Origin: Phycisphaerae bacterium
Lineage (GTDB): Bacteria > Planctomycetota > Phycisphaerae > UBA1845
Direction of reading: 5' to 3'
NCBI GenBank assembly: GCA_029260025.1
Contig: JAJDDZ010000043.1
Span: 1 to 37,727, forward strand
Length of the DNA stretch: 37,727 nt
The notes under the pieces are model-generated. The model saw nothing but the letters and a program-made list of their open reading frames with translations. It did not search any database and was not told where the DNA came from. The position numbers and the translations under genes are program-made. This document shows, one piece after another, positions 25,877 through 34,410 of this stretch (position 1 is the first letter of the stretch; each line of letters begins with the position of its first letter).

Positions 25877-26197
25877 TTAGCTACTGCGGCTTCGATAGCA
25901 GTCGCGGCAATACACCGGTCGACCTTCAACAGGTTTGAACGGAACCTCAGTTTCCGTGCCGCATGCTTCACAAGTCGCCGGGTGGAATTCGCGAGGAGGG
26001 CGCGAATCGCCATAGCCACCGCCCCCACCACCGCCGCCACCGCGCGGGCTTGAAGCCTTTCGTTTTGCTCGGCAGTCACGGCAACGCTTGGGTTCATTAG
26101 TGAACCCGCGCTCTGCATAGCGTGCCTGGTCATCAGCAGAGTGGATGAAATCAGTACCACAATCTTCACATGGGATCGTCTTATCCTCGAACGACAT
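25877..26197 (-). CDS. Double zinc-ribbon protein with glycine-rich linker
   Basis: The 106-aa protein carries two cysteine-pair modules. The first is CEDC at 10-13 with CRDC at about 39-42, in the context FTNEPKRCRDCR, which matches the short probable zinc-ribbon (zf-trcl) family. The second is CEAC at about 75-78 with CRDC at about 97-100 in RPVYCRDCYRS. A Gly9 run links them. Such small proteins are common in Planctomycetes and other phyla, probably nucleic-acid binding, but without an assigned role. The start ATG 26197 has GGAGG 8 nt upstream. The next gene upstream on the same strand, a SenB-like glycosyltransferase, is 197 bp away, a gap in which I see nothing distinctive. Confidence 0.83.
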   Translation of the reverse strand: MSFEDKTIPCEDCGTDFIHSADDQARYAERGFTNEPKRCRDCRAKRKASSPRGGGGGGGGGYGDSRPPREFHPATCEACGTETEVPFKPVEGRPVYCRDCYRSRSS

Positions 26198-26394
26198 TTA
26201 CTCAGCCTCCATTGGGTCGGGCAAACCGGTGAGAACTCCTCGTACGTCTCGGTCGTGGGAAAAGACGATCGGACTAGATGCACCCCGCTAGGGACCGGCG
26301 GTAAGCCCAAGTTTTAATTACTGGTATCTCATCGCCCGGCAACCCCGCTGTCAACCCTAGCCCCACCTCCCCTGTTCGCCCCAAACGACCAAAC

Positions 26395-27345
26395 TCACTT
26401 CCTAGTCGAAAAGAGCGCCCCGAGCGCTGCGCGCTCCCGCTTCGGATCGAATAACCCCTTGAGCTCCGAGCACTCCAGCTTGAGGCGATCATGGAAACGC
26501 CGATCCGCTTCCGCTCGAACCAGCATCTTCAAAAGGGCTCCCGTATCTCCGACCGGAAAATATCCCGGATACCCACGGCCCAGAAGCCCAATAGACCCCG
26601 CGATTCGTGACGAAACCACCGGCGTCCCCATTACAATCGCTTCTCCGATCGCATTGGCACCCCCCTCCGACTTCGATGAAAGCACGCACAAATCGCTCGC
26701 CCCCATCGCTCGCAGCACCGCAGCACGAGGCCTATCCCCCATCCAACGATATCGCGAGTTGCGCGCCTGCTCTTGGAGCGCGCGACGCCGCATCGCATCA
26801 GAAAGGGCCGCGCCAAAGTGAACAACTTCGATCCGTGAAGACGCAGGCAATCCCCGAGCAGCCATCGCAGCGCGAAACGGATCTTTCACCAACCGAAGAT
26901 GCCCCACTACCACAACCCGGAAATTCTTCTTGTTGCGAGGCGCCCTAAGCGCAACAGGCTCAACGGATTGAAAAACCACCGACGCCTTCCGGCGATGCGT
27001 TCGGGGAATTTCTTGAAGCGCCAGAGGCTGAAGCACGACGAGACGATTTGCCACCTCAAGCGACCTCATCGCCGCACGCGACGCACAAAGGTCCCCGTAA
27101 ACATCAGTCCCAGTCAGTGCAACAACAACGGTCGATTGCGGTAGCGATTTGTGAAACCGAATCACAGACAATGAGCTCTTCACAGCATGGAGGGCAATGA
27201 GACCATCGAACCTCCCGGTCTCATATGATGTCAGAACCGAAACCCGATGACCCAACGAGCGCAACAACCGCGCCCACCGATTCGCTGTAATTCGGTTACC
27301 CTTGCGAGTCCCCGAAGCGGCTGGTGTAACTATCGCCAGATGCAT
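26395..27345 (-). CDS. senB: SenB-type glycosyltransferase (putative selenosugar synthase)
   Basis: The 316-aa protein starts MHLAIVTPAASGTRKGNRITA and continues with RWARLLRSLGHRVSVLT, LIALHAVKSS and VVALTGTDVYGDL. I recognise this set as the TIGR04348 family, now called SenB. SenB joins selenophosphate to a UDP-sugar to make a selenosugar, the first committed step to selenoneine. The C-terminal half is a GT-B nucleotide-sugar domain (VVVVGHLRLVKDPF, then SEGGANAIGEAIVMGTPVVSS). It is a cytoplasmic enzyme. The usual partners SenA (EgtB-like) and SenC (SelD-like) are not in the window, so the function here may be a selenosugar or a different sugar conjugate. A weak AGGGA precedes ATG 27345. 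It is divergent from the PFOR gene. Confidence 0.75.
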   Translation of the reverse strand: MHLAIVTPAASGTRKGNRITANRWARLLRSLGHRVSVLTSYETGRFDGLIALHAVKSSLSVIRFHKSLPQSTVVVALTGTDVYGDLCASRAAMRSLEVANRLVVLQPLALQEIPRTHRRKASVVFQSVEPVALRAPRNKKNFRVVVVGHLRLVKDPFRAAMAARGLPASSRIEVVHFGAALSDAMRRRALQEQARNSRYRWMGDRPRAAVLRAMGASDLCVLSSKSEGGANAIGEAIVMGTPVVSSRIAGSIGLLGRGYPGYFPVGDTGALLKMLVRAEADRRFHDRLKLECSELKGLFDPKRERAALGALFSTRK

Positions 27346-27576
27346 ATCCGTCCGTCCCTACCTCTGACACGATTCAACCCGTCACAAAAAAATCCGCCGG
27401 TCCGTGCTCCCCACCGCGAGTAAAGCCCTTTTCTGCCGCGCAACCGCTGTTTCCGATACCGGACCTCGCGCGTGGAACGCATCCTGCAGCAACCCCAGCG
27501 GGCATGTCCGGCCCGGTGTTCCTTTCAAGGTTCGCGAGCGGTGCACCGACCCCGGACCAAGTAAGGAGAGTATCGC

Positions 27577-30500
27577 ATGGACCGTCCGCTTGTCACTATC
27601 GACGGCAACGAGGCCGCCGCATTCGTCGCACATCGCGTCAGCGATGTCATCGCAATCTACCCCATCACGCCGAGCTCAGGAATGGGCGAGTGGGCCGACC
27701 TCTGGGCCTCGAAGGGAATTCCAAACATCTGGGGCACCGTACCCAGCGTGACAGAAATGCAGAGCGAAGGCGGCGCGGCCGGAACGATCCACGGCGCGCT
27801 CAGCACCGGAGCACTCGCCACAACCTTCACCGCATCCCAGGGACTTCTCTTAATGGTCCCCAATATGTTCAAAATCGCTGGTGAACTGACTCCGACAGTC
27901 TTCCATGTTTCCGCCCGAAGCATCGCAACACACGCCCTATCGATTTTTGGCGACCACAGCGACGTGATGGCTGCCCGCAGTACAGGCTTCGCGATGCTAG
28001 CAGCTGGTAGCGTCCAAGAAGTCATGGACCTCGCCCTCATCTCGCACGCCGCGACTCTCGAATCGCGTGTCCCCTTCGTGCACTTTTTCGATGGGTTTAG
28101 GACATCGCACGAGGTCGCCAAGATCGAGGCCCTCACCGAAGACGACATCCGGGCAATGATCGACGAGAAAATGGTCCATCATCATCGCTCGCGAGCATTA
28201 AACCCGGAAAGCCCAACCCTTCGTGGCAGCGCACAAAACCCAGACGTCTTTTTCCAAGCTAGAGAAGCCGTCAACCCCTTCTACGATGCTTGCCCGAAGA
28301 TCGTCCAAAACGCCATGAACCGATTCGCAAAGCTGACCGGACGCAGCTACAGCTTGTTCGACTACGTCGGTGATCCCGACGCCACAAGAGTCCTCATCAT
28401 GATGGGCTCAGGCGCAGAAGCAGCCCATGAAACCGTCGATTACCTTAACGAGCGCGGAGAGAAGATCGGACTCCTCAAAGTAAGATTATTCCGACCCTTG
28501 GATCCCAGAAGCCTAGTCGCCGCACTTCCCCCGACTGTAAAACGAATAGCTGTTCTAGATCGAACCAAAGAGCCAGGCGCAGCCGGTGAACCGCTCTATC
28601 AAGATGTCGTAACCGCAATCGCCGAACGATTCGGCGAAAACGATTGTCACCTGAAAGAGCTTCCGCGCGTCGTCGGCGGTCGATACGGACTGTCCTCCAA
28701 GGAATTCACCCCCGCAATGGTCAAAGCGGTCTTCGACGAATTAGAGACCCCGCGTGCTCGAAACCACTTTACCATCGGCATCAAAGACGATGTCACTCAT
28801 ACATCACTCGACTACGACCGATCATTCAGCACCGAGGACAGTGACGTAGTCCGCGGGATCTTCTACGGACTTGGCTCTGACGGGACAGTCGGAGCGAGCA
28901 AGAACTCCGTCAAAATCATCGGCGAGGAAACAGACAACTACGCCCAGGGATACTTCGTATACGACTCAAAAAAAGCGGGTTCGATGACCGTCTCCCACCT
29001 GCGATTCGGTTCCAAACCAATTCGCTCAACGTATCTCGTTGATCGAGCAGACTTCATCGCCTGTCATCAGCCATTCTTCCTCGAACGATTCGAGATGCTC
29101 AACCAAGCAATGGAGGGCGCAACGTTCCTGCTAAACAGCGAAACTGGTCCAGACGAAGTTTGGGAAACGCTTCCGACGGAAGTCCAGAAGCAGCTCATCG
29201 TCAAGAAACTCAGATTCTACGTCATTGACGCCTACCAGGTCGCCAAGGAAGCGGGCATGGCACGACGGATAAACACCATCATGCAGACCTGTTTTTTCGC
29301 AATCTCAGGCGTTCTCCCCCGCGAGGAAGCCATCGAGAAAATCAAGACGGCCATCCAAAAAACATATGGATCAAAAGGACAAGCGGTCCTCGCGAAAAAC
29401 TTCGCCGCCGTCGACGCCGCCCTATCCAATTTGCATGAAGTCCAAGTGCCGACATCCGAAAGCGAACTGCGTAATCGACCTAGCACCGTCGCTTACGACG
29501 CCCCAGAATTCGTCCGAGACGTCCTCGCCCCGGTCATCGCGGGTTACGGCGACGATTTGCCCGTTAGCGCAATGCCAAGCGATGGCACCTTTCCAACCGG
29601 AACCGCCAAATGGGAAAAACGAAACATCGCACTGGAAATCCCAGTCTGGGAAACCGAGATTTGCATCCAGTGCAACAAGTGCGCCCTAGTTTGTCCGCAT
29701 TCGGCGATCAGACCTAAGGCCTTCGATCCCGAGTGCCTCCAAAACGCACCGCCAACGTTTAAGAACACAGACGCCCGCGGCCGAGAGTTCGCCGGATTGC
29801 AATTCTCTCTCCAAGTCGCACCAGAAGACTGCACCGGATGCGCCCTTTGCGTTGAGATCTGCCCAGCACATAGCAAAGAGAACGCCGACCACCGCGCCAT
29901 CAACATGGCCCCCCAACCCCCCCTCCGCAAACAAGAGCGAGAAAACTTCGACTTTTTTCTCGACTTGCCAGAGCTAGACCGCCGCGAAATCAAAACAGGG
30001 TCCGTCAAAGGCTCGCAGTTCCTGCTACCGCTCTTTGAATTCTCAGGTGCGTGCGCCGCCTGCGGAGAAACGCCCTATGTCAAACTCGTCAGTCAGCTTT
30101 TCGGCGACCGCGCGATAATCGCCAACGCAACCGGATGTTCCTCAATCTACGGCGGCAACCTCCCGACAACCCCCTGGACAAAGAACAGTGCAGGACAAGG
30201 CCCCGCATGGTCAAACTCACTCTTCGAGGACAACGCAGAATTCGGACTCGGGTTTAGACTCTCGATCGACAGTCAAAAACGCTTCGCACAAGACCTTCTC
30301 CAGCAACTCAAGAACGAGGTCGGCGTTGCGCTTGCTGATGCCATCCTAACCGCCGACCAATCCGACGAAGCAGGAATCATCGCACAACGCGATCGCGTCG
30401 AAAAATTAAAGCAAAAACTATCAGGAATTGGTTGCGCGACGTCATTCAACCTCATCAGCGTCGCCGACACGCTCATCAAAAGAAGCATATGGATCATGGG

Positions 30501-31218
30501 CGGCGATGGCTGGGCCTACGACATCGGATTCGGAGGACTAGACCACGTCCTTGCATCAGGACAAGACGTCAACATCCTCGTCCTGGACACCGAAGTCTAT
30601 TCAAACACCGGCGGACAAGCGTCAAAATCAACTCCTCGCGGCGCGGTCGCGAAGTTCGCTACCGCAGGCAAACCCAGTGGCAAAAAAGATCTCGGACAAA
30701 TGGCCATAGCCTACGATAACGTCTACGTCGCAACCATTGCGATGGGCGCTAACGACAACCAAACCGTCCAGGCAATAGTCGAAGCGGAAAGCTACCCAGG
30801 TCCATCCATCGTCATCGCCTACAGCCACTGCATCGCCCACGGATTCGAAATGCGTGACGGACTCGCCCAACAGAAACTCGCGGTCGAATGCGGACATTGG
30901 CCCTTGTATCGCTTCGACCCAAGACGCTCAGATAAGAACCTCAACCCGCTTCGACTCGACTCAAAGGAACCCACCCTCCCTATCGCCAACTACCTCGACA
31001 GCGAAAACAGGTTCCGTCAATTGGCAAAAACTGACCCGGCGCGAGCATCTGAATTCGCCGGGTTGATGCAAGAATCCGTCATGAAACGCTACAAGGAACT
31101 AGCAAGACTCGCGGGAAAAGCCGAAAAAACGGCCTCGAAACAGGAACCCACCACCAACGAGAAAAAGAAGAACGCAACGCCCGAACCTCTCGCTCACCCC
31201 GAAGCGGCTTCGTCGTAG
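27577..31218 (+). CDS. nifJ: Pyruvate:ferredoxin (flavodoxin) oxidoreductase, single-chain
   Basis: This 1213-aa homodimer-type enzyme oxidises pyruvate with CoA to acetyl-CoA and CO2 and reduces ferredoxin or flavodoxin. The N-terminal domain has [15 protein letters not shown]. The middle part carries the CoA-binding and EKR regions. Two ferredoxin-type clusters follow ([12 protein letters not shown] at about 696 and [12 protein letters not shown] at about 752). The third cluster ligands (ACAACGETP) lead into the thiamine diphosphate domain ([10 protein letters not shown], then [10 protein letters not shown] and [15 protein letters not shown]). A Lys/Pro-rich tail ends the protein. AAGGAG lies 9 nt before ATG 27577. 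The enzyme is oxygen-sensitive in most hosts. It is convergent with malic enzyme, overlapping by 25 bp at the 3' ends. Base use on the plus strand is strikingly rich in C and A. Confidence 0.96.
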   Translation: MDRPLVTIDGNEAAAFVAHRVSDVIAIYPITPSSGMGEWADLWASKGIPNIWGTVPSVTEMQSEGGAAGTIHGALSTGALATTFTASQGLLLMVPNMFKIAGELTPTVFHVSARSIATHALSIFGDHSDVMAARSTGFAMLAAGSVQEVMDLALISHAATLESRVPFVHFFDGFRTSHEVAKIEALTEDDIRAMIDEKMVHHHRSRALNPESPTLRGSAQNPDVFFQAREAVNPFYDACPKIVQNAMNRFAKLTGRSYSLFDYVGDPDATRVLIMMGSGAEAAHETVDYLNERGEKIGLLKVRLFRPLDPRSLVAALPPTVKRIAVLDRTKEPGAAGEPLYQDVVTAIAERFGENDCHLKELPRVVGGRYGLSSKEFTPAMVKAVFDELETPRARNHFTIGIKDDVTHTSLDYDRSFSTEDSDVVRGIFYGLGSDGTVGASKNSVKIIGEETDNYAQGYFVYDSKKAGSMTVSHLRFGSKPIRSTYLVDRADFIACHQPFFLERFEMLNQAMEGATFLLNSETGPDEVWETLPTEVQKQLIVKKLRFYVIDAYQVAKEAGMARRINTIMQTCFFAISGVLPREEAIEKIKTAIQKTYGSKGQAVLAKNFAAVDAALSNLHEVQVPTSESELRNRPSTVAYDAPEFVRDVLAPVIAGYGDDLPVSAMPSDGTFPTGTAKWEKRNIALEIPVWETEICIQCNKCALVCPHSAIRPKAFDPECLQNAPPTFKNTDARGREFAGLQFSLQVAPEDCTGCALCVEICPAHSKENADHRAINMAPQPPLRKQERENFDFFLDLPELDRREIKTGSVKGSQFLLPLFEFSGACAACGETPYVKLVSQLFGDRAIIANATGCSSIYGGNLPTTPWTKNSAGQGPAWSNSLFEDNAEFGLGFRLSIDSQKRFAQDLLQQLKNEVGVALADAILTADQSDEAGIIAQRDRVEKLKQKLSGIGCATSFNLISVADTLIKRSIWIMGGDGWAYDIGFGGLDHVLASGQDVNILVLDTEVYSNTGGQASKSTPRGAVAKFATAGKPSGKKDLGQMAIAYDNVYVATIAMGANDNQTVQAIVEAESYPGPSIVIAYSHCIAHGFEMRDGLAQQKLAVECGHWPLYRFDPRRSDKNLNPLRLDSKEPTLPIANYLDSENRFRQLAKTDPARASEFAGLMQESVMKRYKELARLAGKAEKTASKQEPTTNEKKKNATPEPLAHPEAASS

Positions 31219-32930
31219 ACGTACTCGCGATATTCCGGATACCACATCGCCTCATCAACCGCCGCCTCGACCGCGTCGTCGGGGATCCTTCGCCCAAGGC
31301 CCAAGGCGTTCACCTCGCGCACGACGGCGCACGCGATCCGCCGACTCACCTCGCGCAGTTCACTTTGATCTGGAAAAATCGCCCCAACCGCCAATCGCTC
31401 CTCGCTTAGGCAATCCGCCAGCGTGCGCGCCGCGATCAAGAACATCGAGTCGGTCACCTCGCGAGACTCGCCGACGATGCACCCCAGCCCAACCCCCGGA
31501 AAAATATAAACATTGTTTCCCTGCCCGATGATATGTCGCACGCCGTCATGATCCACAGGGTTAAATGGACTTCCCGTCGCAACGATCGCTCGACCGTTTG
31601 TCCACCCGATCGCTTCGGCAGGCGTGCATTCTGCTTTGGAGGTGGGGTTACTAAACGGAAAAATGATCGGTCGATCGACGTGCTTTCCCATCTCCTCGAT
31701 GATCGCACGCGAAAACATCCCCGCCCGCGCTGTTGTCCCAATCAGAACCGTCGGTTTCACCGCCTTGATAACGTCGAGAAAATCGATTTGACCTTCCGGC
31801 GAAAGACCGTACGACTCGACGTCGTCTCTCGATAGAGCGAACGCCTTCTTCTCGTCATTCTGTCCCGCTCGCCCTTCGTACACCAACCCCTGCGAATCCA
31901 CAAAAACATGCGCGCGTCGGAAGACTTCTGCGTCAACCCCCGCCGCAGCCATACCGGATTTCACGAGCCGCCCGATTCCAATCCCCGCGGCCCCCGCCCC
32001 CATATACACGATACGCTGCTCGCCAAGTGATTTCTTTGTGATCCGGAGCGCAGAGTAAAGGCCCCCGAGAGCAACCGCCGACGTCCCCTGAATATCATCG
32101 TTGAAACTCGGAAGACGTTTCTGATAGCGATCCAGAACCATGAAGGCGATCTCTTTGTGGAAGTCTTCCCACTGTAGCAGAGTCCTCGGGAACACCTCCA
32201 TCACCGCAACAACAAATGCCTCGACAAACTCCTCATAATCCCGCCCGCGAAGTCGTCGCTCGCGAAAACCAAAGTACATAGGATCGTTGAGAAGCTCCGC
32301 GTTGTCCGTACCGACATCCAGACTCACAGGAAGCGTGTTCCATGGATGAATCCCGGCACCCGCACAATAAAGCGCCATCTTCCCGATCGGAATCCCGATC
32401 CCCCCCGCACCCTGATCCCCAAGCCCAAGAATCCGCTCGTTGTCGGTCGCCACAATCAACCGAACGTCTTGATGAACTGCATTGCGAAGTAGTTCGGGAA
32501 TGCGACCGATGTCGTCCGGCGTAAGCCAAAGACCGCGCGCCCGCCGAAGAATGTGACTATACCGCTCGCAGGCACGCCCAACCGTAGGCGTATAGATGAT
32601 CGGCATCAATTCTGCGATGTTCTCGACGAGCAACCGGTAGTACAGTGTTTCGTTTCGGTCCTGAAGCGCAGCAAGGCCGATGAACTTCTCCAGGTCATCG
32701 CTCTTTGCTCGGAGATGATTCATCTCGATCAACACCTGCTCCTCGATCGACCGTTGACGATGCGGAAGAAGGCCCTCAAGATGTAAACGCACACGCTCCT
32801 CAGGTGAAAACGCGGCGTCCTTGTTGAACTGAGGGTTGCGGAGCAGCTCGACTCCTGCATAGGGAACGCGTAGCGGTGCATCCGTGCCAACGCCAAGTTT
32901 AATGCTTCCAAGTCTCATGCTGGTGGCCAT
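31194..32930 (-). CDS. maeA: NAD-type malic enzyme (oxaloacetate-decarboxylating)
   Basis: Malic enzyme decarboxylates malate to pyruvate with reduction of NAD(P). The 578-aa length and motifs place it with the large malic enzymes such as E. coli MaeA. These include [39 protein letters not shown] (Tyr/Lys region), [15 protein letters not shown] (metal ligands), [12 protein letters not shown] (dinucleotide fold) and [18 protein letters not shown]. The ORF track extends to 33731, antisense to the Rrf2 gene, and that part is spurious. I use ATG 32930, preceded by AAGGA about 6 nt upstream. A possible -10 TATGCT lies about 40 bp upstream, with a run of ten C behind it on this strand. Pyruvate made here could feed the adjacent PFOR. 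Confidence 0.93.
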   Translation of the reverse strand: MATSMRLGSIKLGVGTDAPLRVPYAGVELLRNPQFNKDAAFSPEERVRLHLEGLLPHRQRSIEEQVLIEMNHLRAKSDDLEKFIGLAALQDRNETLYYRLLVENIAELMPIIYTPTVGRACERYSHILRRARGLWLTPDDIGRIPELLRNAVHQDVRLIVATDNERILGLGDQGAGGIGIPIGKMALYCAGAGIHPWNTLPVSLDVGTDNAELLNDPMYFGFRERRLRGRDYEEFVEAFVVAVMEVFPRTLLQWEDFHKEIAFMVLDRYQKRLPSFNDDIQGTSAVALGGLYSALRITKKSLGEQRIVYMGAGAAGIGIGRLVKSGMAAAGVDAEVFRRAHVFVDSQGLVYEGRAGQNDEKKAFALSRDDVESYGLSPEGQIDFLDVIKAVKPTVLIGTTARAGMFSRAIIEEMGKHVDRPIIFPFSNPTSKAECTPAEAIGWTNGRAIVATGSPFNPVDHDGVRHIIGQGNNVYIFPGVGLGCIVGESREVTDSMFLIAARTLADCLSEERLAVGAIFPDQSELREVSRRIACAVVREVNALGLGRRIPDDAVEAAVDEAMWYPEYREYVYDEAASG

Positions 32931-32994
32931 AGTGGATCCTTCCATAAACTGTTGCGCAGAGCATACCACGTCCAAACCATTTCCCCCAATCGTC

Positions 32995-33004
32995 GGGGGG
33001 GGGG
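32995..33004. repeat. G10 homopolymer in the malic enzyme upstream region
   Basis: Ten consecutive G on the plus strand (C10 upstream of maeA on the minus strand), flanked by CGTC and CGACG, which are inverted. It sits about 65 bp before the maeA start codon, near its presumed promoter. Such tracts are prone to slipped-strand length change or to sequencing error. Confidence 0.85.
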
Positions 33005-33062
33005 CGACGCATTCTGTCCAGTAGCCCCCGCTCGAACCGAAACACAAACTCCACCCAACCCC

Positions 33063-33091
33063 TTGACATGACTCCTTATCATCTATATAGA
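33063..33091 (+). promoter_or_regulatory. Promoter of the Rrf2-hemerythrin unit
   Basis: A perfect TTGACA (33063-33068) is followed after 17 bp by TATAGA (33086-33091); an overlapping TATATA with 15-bp spacing is the alternative. The predicted start is near 33098, about 20 nt before the start codon of the Rrf2 gene. Confidence 0.65.
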
Positions 33092-33102
33092 TATAGACGA
33101 TA
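33077..33102. promoter_or_regulatory. 26-bp dyad, probable Rrf2 autoregulatory operator
   Basis: TATCATCTATATA and GATATAGACGATA form an inverted repeat with 11 of 13 positions matching (half-site TATCrTCTATAT). The centre ATCTATATAGAT is a perfect palindrome. The dyad covers the -10 region and start site of the Rrf2 promoter. Its length is like IscR/NsrR-type operators of the same family, so self-repression is the likely use. Confidence 0.68.
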
Positions 33103-33118
33103 GGAACGAGGAGACAGC

Positions 33119-33562
33119 ATGCTGACACGCACAAGCGAATACGCCCTGCGAGCGATGATTCATCTCGCTCAGCACGAAAAGGACTGGCCAATCGCCGGAC
33201 CAAGAATCGCCAAGGCAACCGAAATCCCCCCCAAGTACCTCTCCAAGATCCTGGGCGACCTGGTCCGCGTAGGCGTCCTCGAATCTTCTCCCGGTAAGAG
33301 CGGCGGTTTCCGCATGTTTCGGACCCCGAAGGCGACATCGCTTCTAGCGGTCCTAACTCCCTTCGAGCAGTTTGCAAATCGCCGCTGCCCCTTCGGAAAC
33401 CAAAAATGCAACGAAATCGATCCCTGCAACGCCCACGACCAGTGGAAAAAAGTAATCGAAGCCCAGCAACAATTTCTCGCGAAAACCAGCGTGCAAGATA
33501 TCGCCGCGAAAATGTCGTTGCCAGTCCTAAAGAAATCGAGCAAAACAAAACCCAAGAGGTAG
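33119..33562 (+). CDS. Rrf2-family [Fe-S] transcriptional regulator
   Basis: The 147-aa protein begins [18 protein letters not shown], the standard Rrf2 winged-helix start. It continues with a recognition helix around [20 protein letters not shown] and the wing [11 protein letters not shown]. Three cysteines in [16 protein letters not shown] (Cys90, 97, 103) match the Fe-S ligand pattern of NsrR and IscR. Such regulators sense nitric oxide, iron or cluster status. The C terminus ends in a basic tail. GAGGAG lies 5 nt before ATG 33119. The promoter contains a 26-bp dyad that it probably binds. A hemerythrin-domain gene follows 53 bp later, a pairing that favours an NsrR-like nitric oxide role over IscR, since no isc/suf genes are near. 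Confidence 0.9.
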   Translation: MLTRTSEYALRAMIHLAQHEKDWPIAGPRIAKATEIPPKYLSKILGDLVRVGVLESSPGKSGGFRMFRTPKATSLLAVLTPFEQFANRRCPFGNQKCNEIDPCNAHDQWKKVIEAQQQFLAKTSVQDIAAKMSLPVLKKSSKTKPKR

Positions 33563-33615
33563 CGCCTTCCCATGGCCTTACGACTTCTTCCCTCAAGAAC
33601 GGAGACGAACTATCG

Positions 33616-34191
33616 ATGGCACTAGAATCTAACAACGAGCGCCCATCCACGACGCTAAAGAAAGAACACCAAGTTATCCTCCGCACCCTCGTCGTACTGG
33701 AAAGACTCGTAAACCGCGCCGACGCAGGCAACGGTTTTGAACATCAAGCCTTCGCAAAGTCCGTCGAATTCCTGAAGCTATTCGCCGACGCCTGCCACCA
33801 CGCAAAGGAAGAGGACCTTCTATTCCCTGCCCTAGAAGCTCGGGGAATCCCCAGGGAGGGTGGCCCCATCGGCGTCATGCTCTACGAGCACACGGTCTCA
33901 CGCGGGTTTGTGATCGAAATGGACCACGCGCTAGTCGCACATTCCGCCGGAGACACAGGCGCCCCCGATCGCTTCATCGCAGCCGCCAGAAGCTACATCT
34001 CACTCCTCCGCGACCACATCAACAAAGAAGATAACATCCTCTATATGATCGGGGACAACGTCATGACCGAAGACGATCAAGCATCGCTCTGCTCGAAATT
34101 CTGCGAGGTCGGATGCAAGACATTCGGCGGGAAAAAGAGCGAAGAACTCGAGCGCATCGCTGACGAACTAGAAGCAGCCTGGCCCGAGTAG
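33616..34191 (+). CDS. Hemerythrin HHE-domain protein
   Basis: The 191-aa protein has the histidine and acidic ligands of the hemerythrin/HHE family on four helices. These are KKEHQVIL (His18), [14 protein letters not shown] (His61/62, Glu66), YEHTVSRGF (His92) and [13 protein letters not shown] (His134, Glu138), which would hold a di-iron centre. Bacterial proteins of this type bind oxygen, remove or sense nitric oxide, or help repair Fe-S clusters. A short C-terminal cysteine pair ([10 protein letters not shown]) is unusual and could be redox active. The ORF track start at 33406 lies in the Rrf2 gene; ATG 33616 has GGAG about 11 nt upstream. It is probably cotranscribed with, and controlled by, the Rrf2 regulator. 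Confidence 0.88.
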   Translation: MALESNNERPSTTLKKEHQVILRTLVVLERLVNRADAGNGFEHQAFAKSVEFLKLFADACHHAKEEDLLFPALEARGIPREGGPIGVMLYEHTVSRGFVIEMDHALVAHSAGDTGAPDRFIAAARSYISLLRDHINKEDNILYMIGDNVMTEDDQASLCSKFCEVGCKTFGGKKSEELERIADELEAAWPE

Positions 34192-34410
34192 CGCCCCACA
34201 TTAGAGAGCGAATCGCACGAAGAAGAAAGTTCACGTCAAAACGGTTATCGCGCCTCTGTACCTAACCGTTCCTCCTTTCAGCGATATGTCCCATCCTATC
34301 GGACGACTAGTCCCCATCCTTGGGCTCCTCCCGCACAGCTTCCAGAAGCCCTTTAACTGAGTCGATACTATTAAGGGCGGAAATACGATCACGGTGCCAG
34401 AACGCCGCGT

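Noticed and set aside
25877-26197. Whether the small cysteine-rich protein is a toxin or antitoxin component
   Set aside because: No partner gene is adjacent and the motifs fit zinc-ribbon families better.
32931-33731. N-terminal extension of the malic enzyme ORF
   Set aside because: It runs antisense through the Rrf2 regulator and the G10 tract; a ribosome-binding site and the family-like start are at 32930.
34240-34270. Inverted repeat AACGGTTA/TAACCGTT after the hemerythrin gene
   Set aside because: The 15-nt loop and lack of a T tract make it a poor terminator; no other support for a regulatory site.
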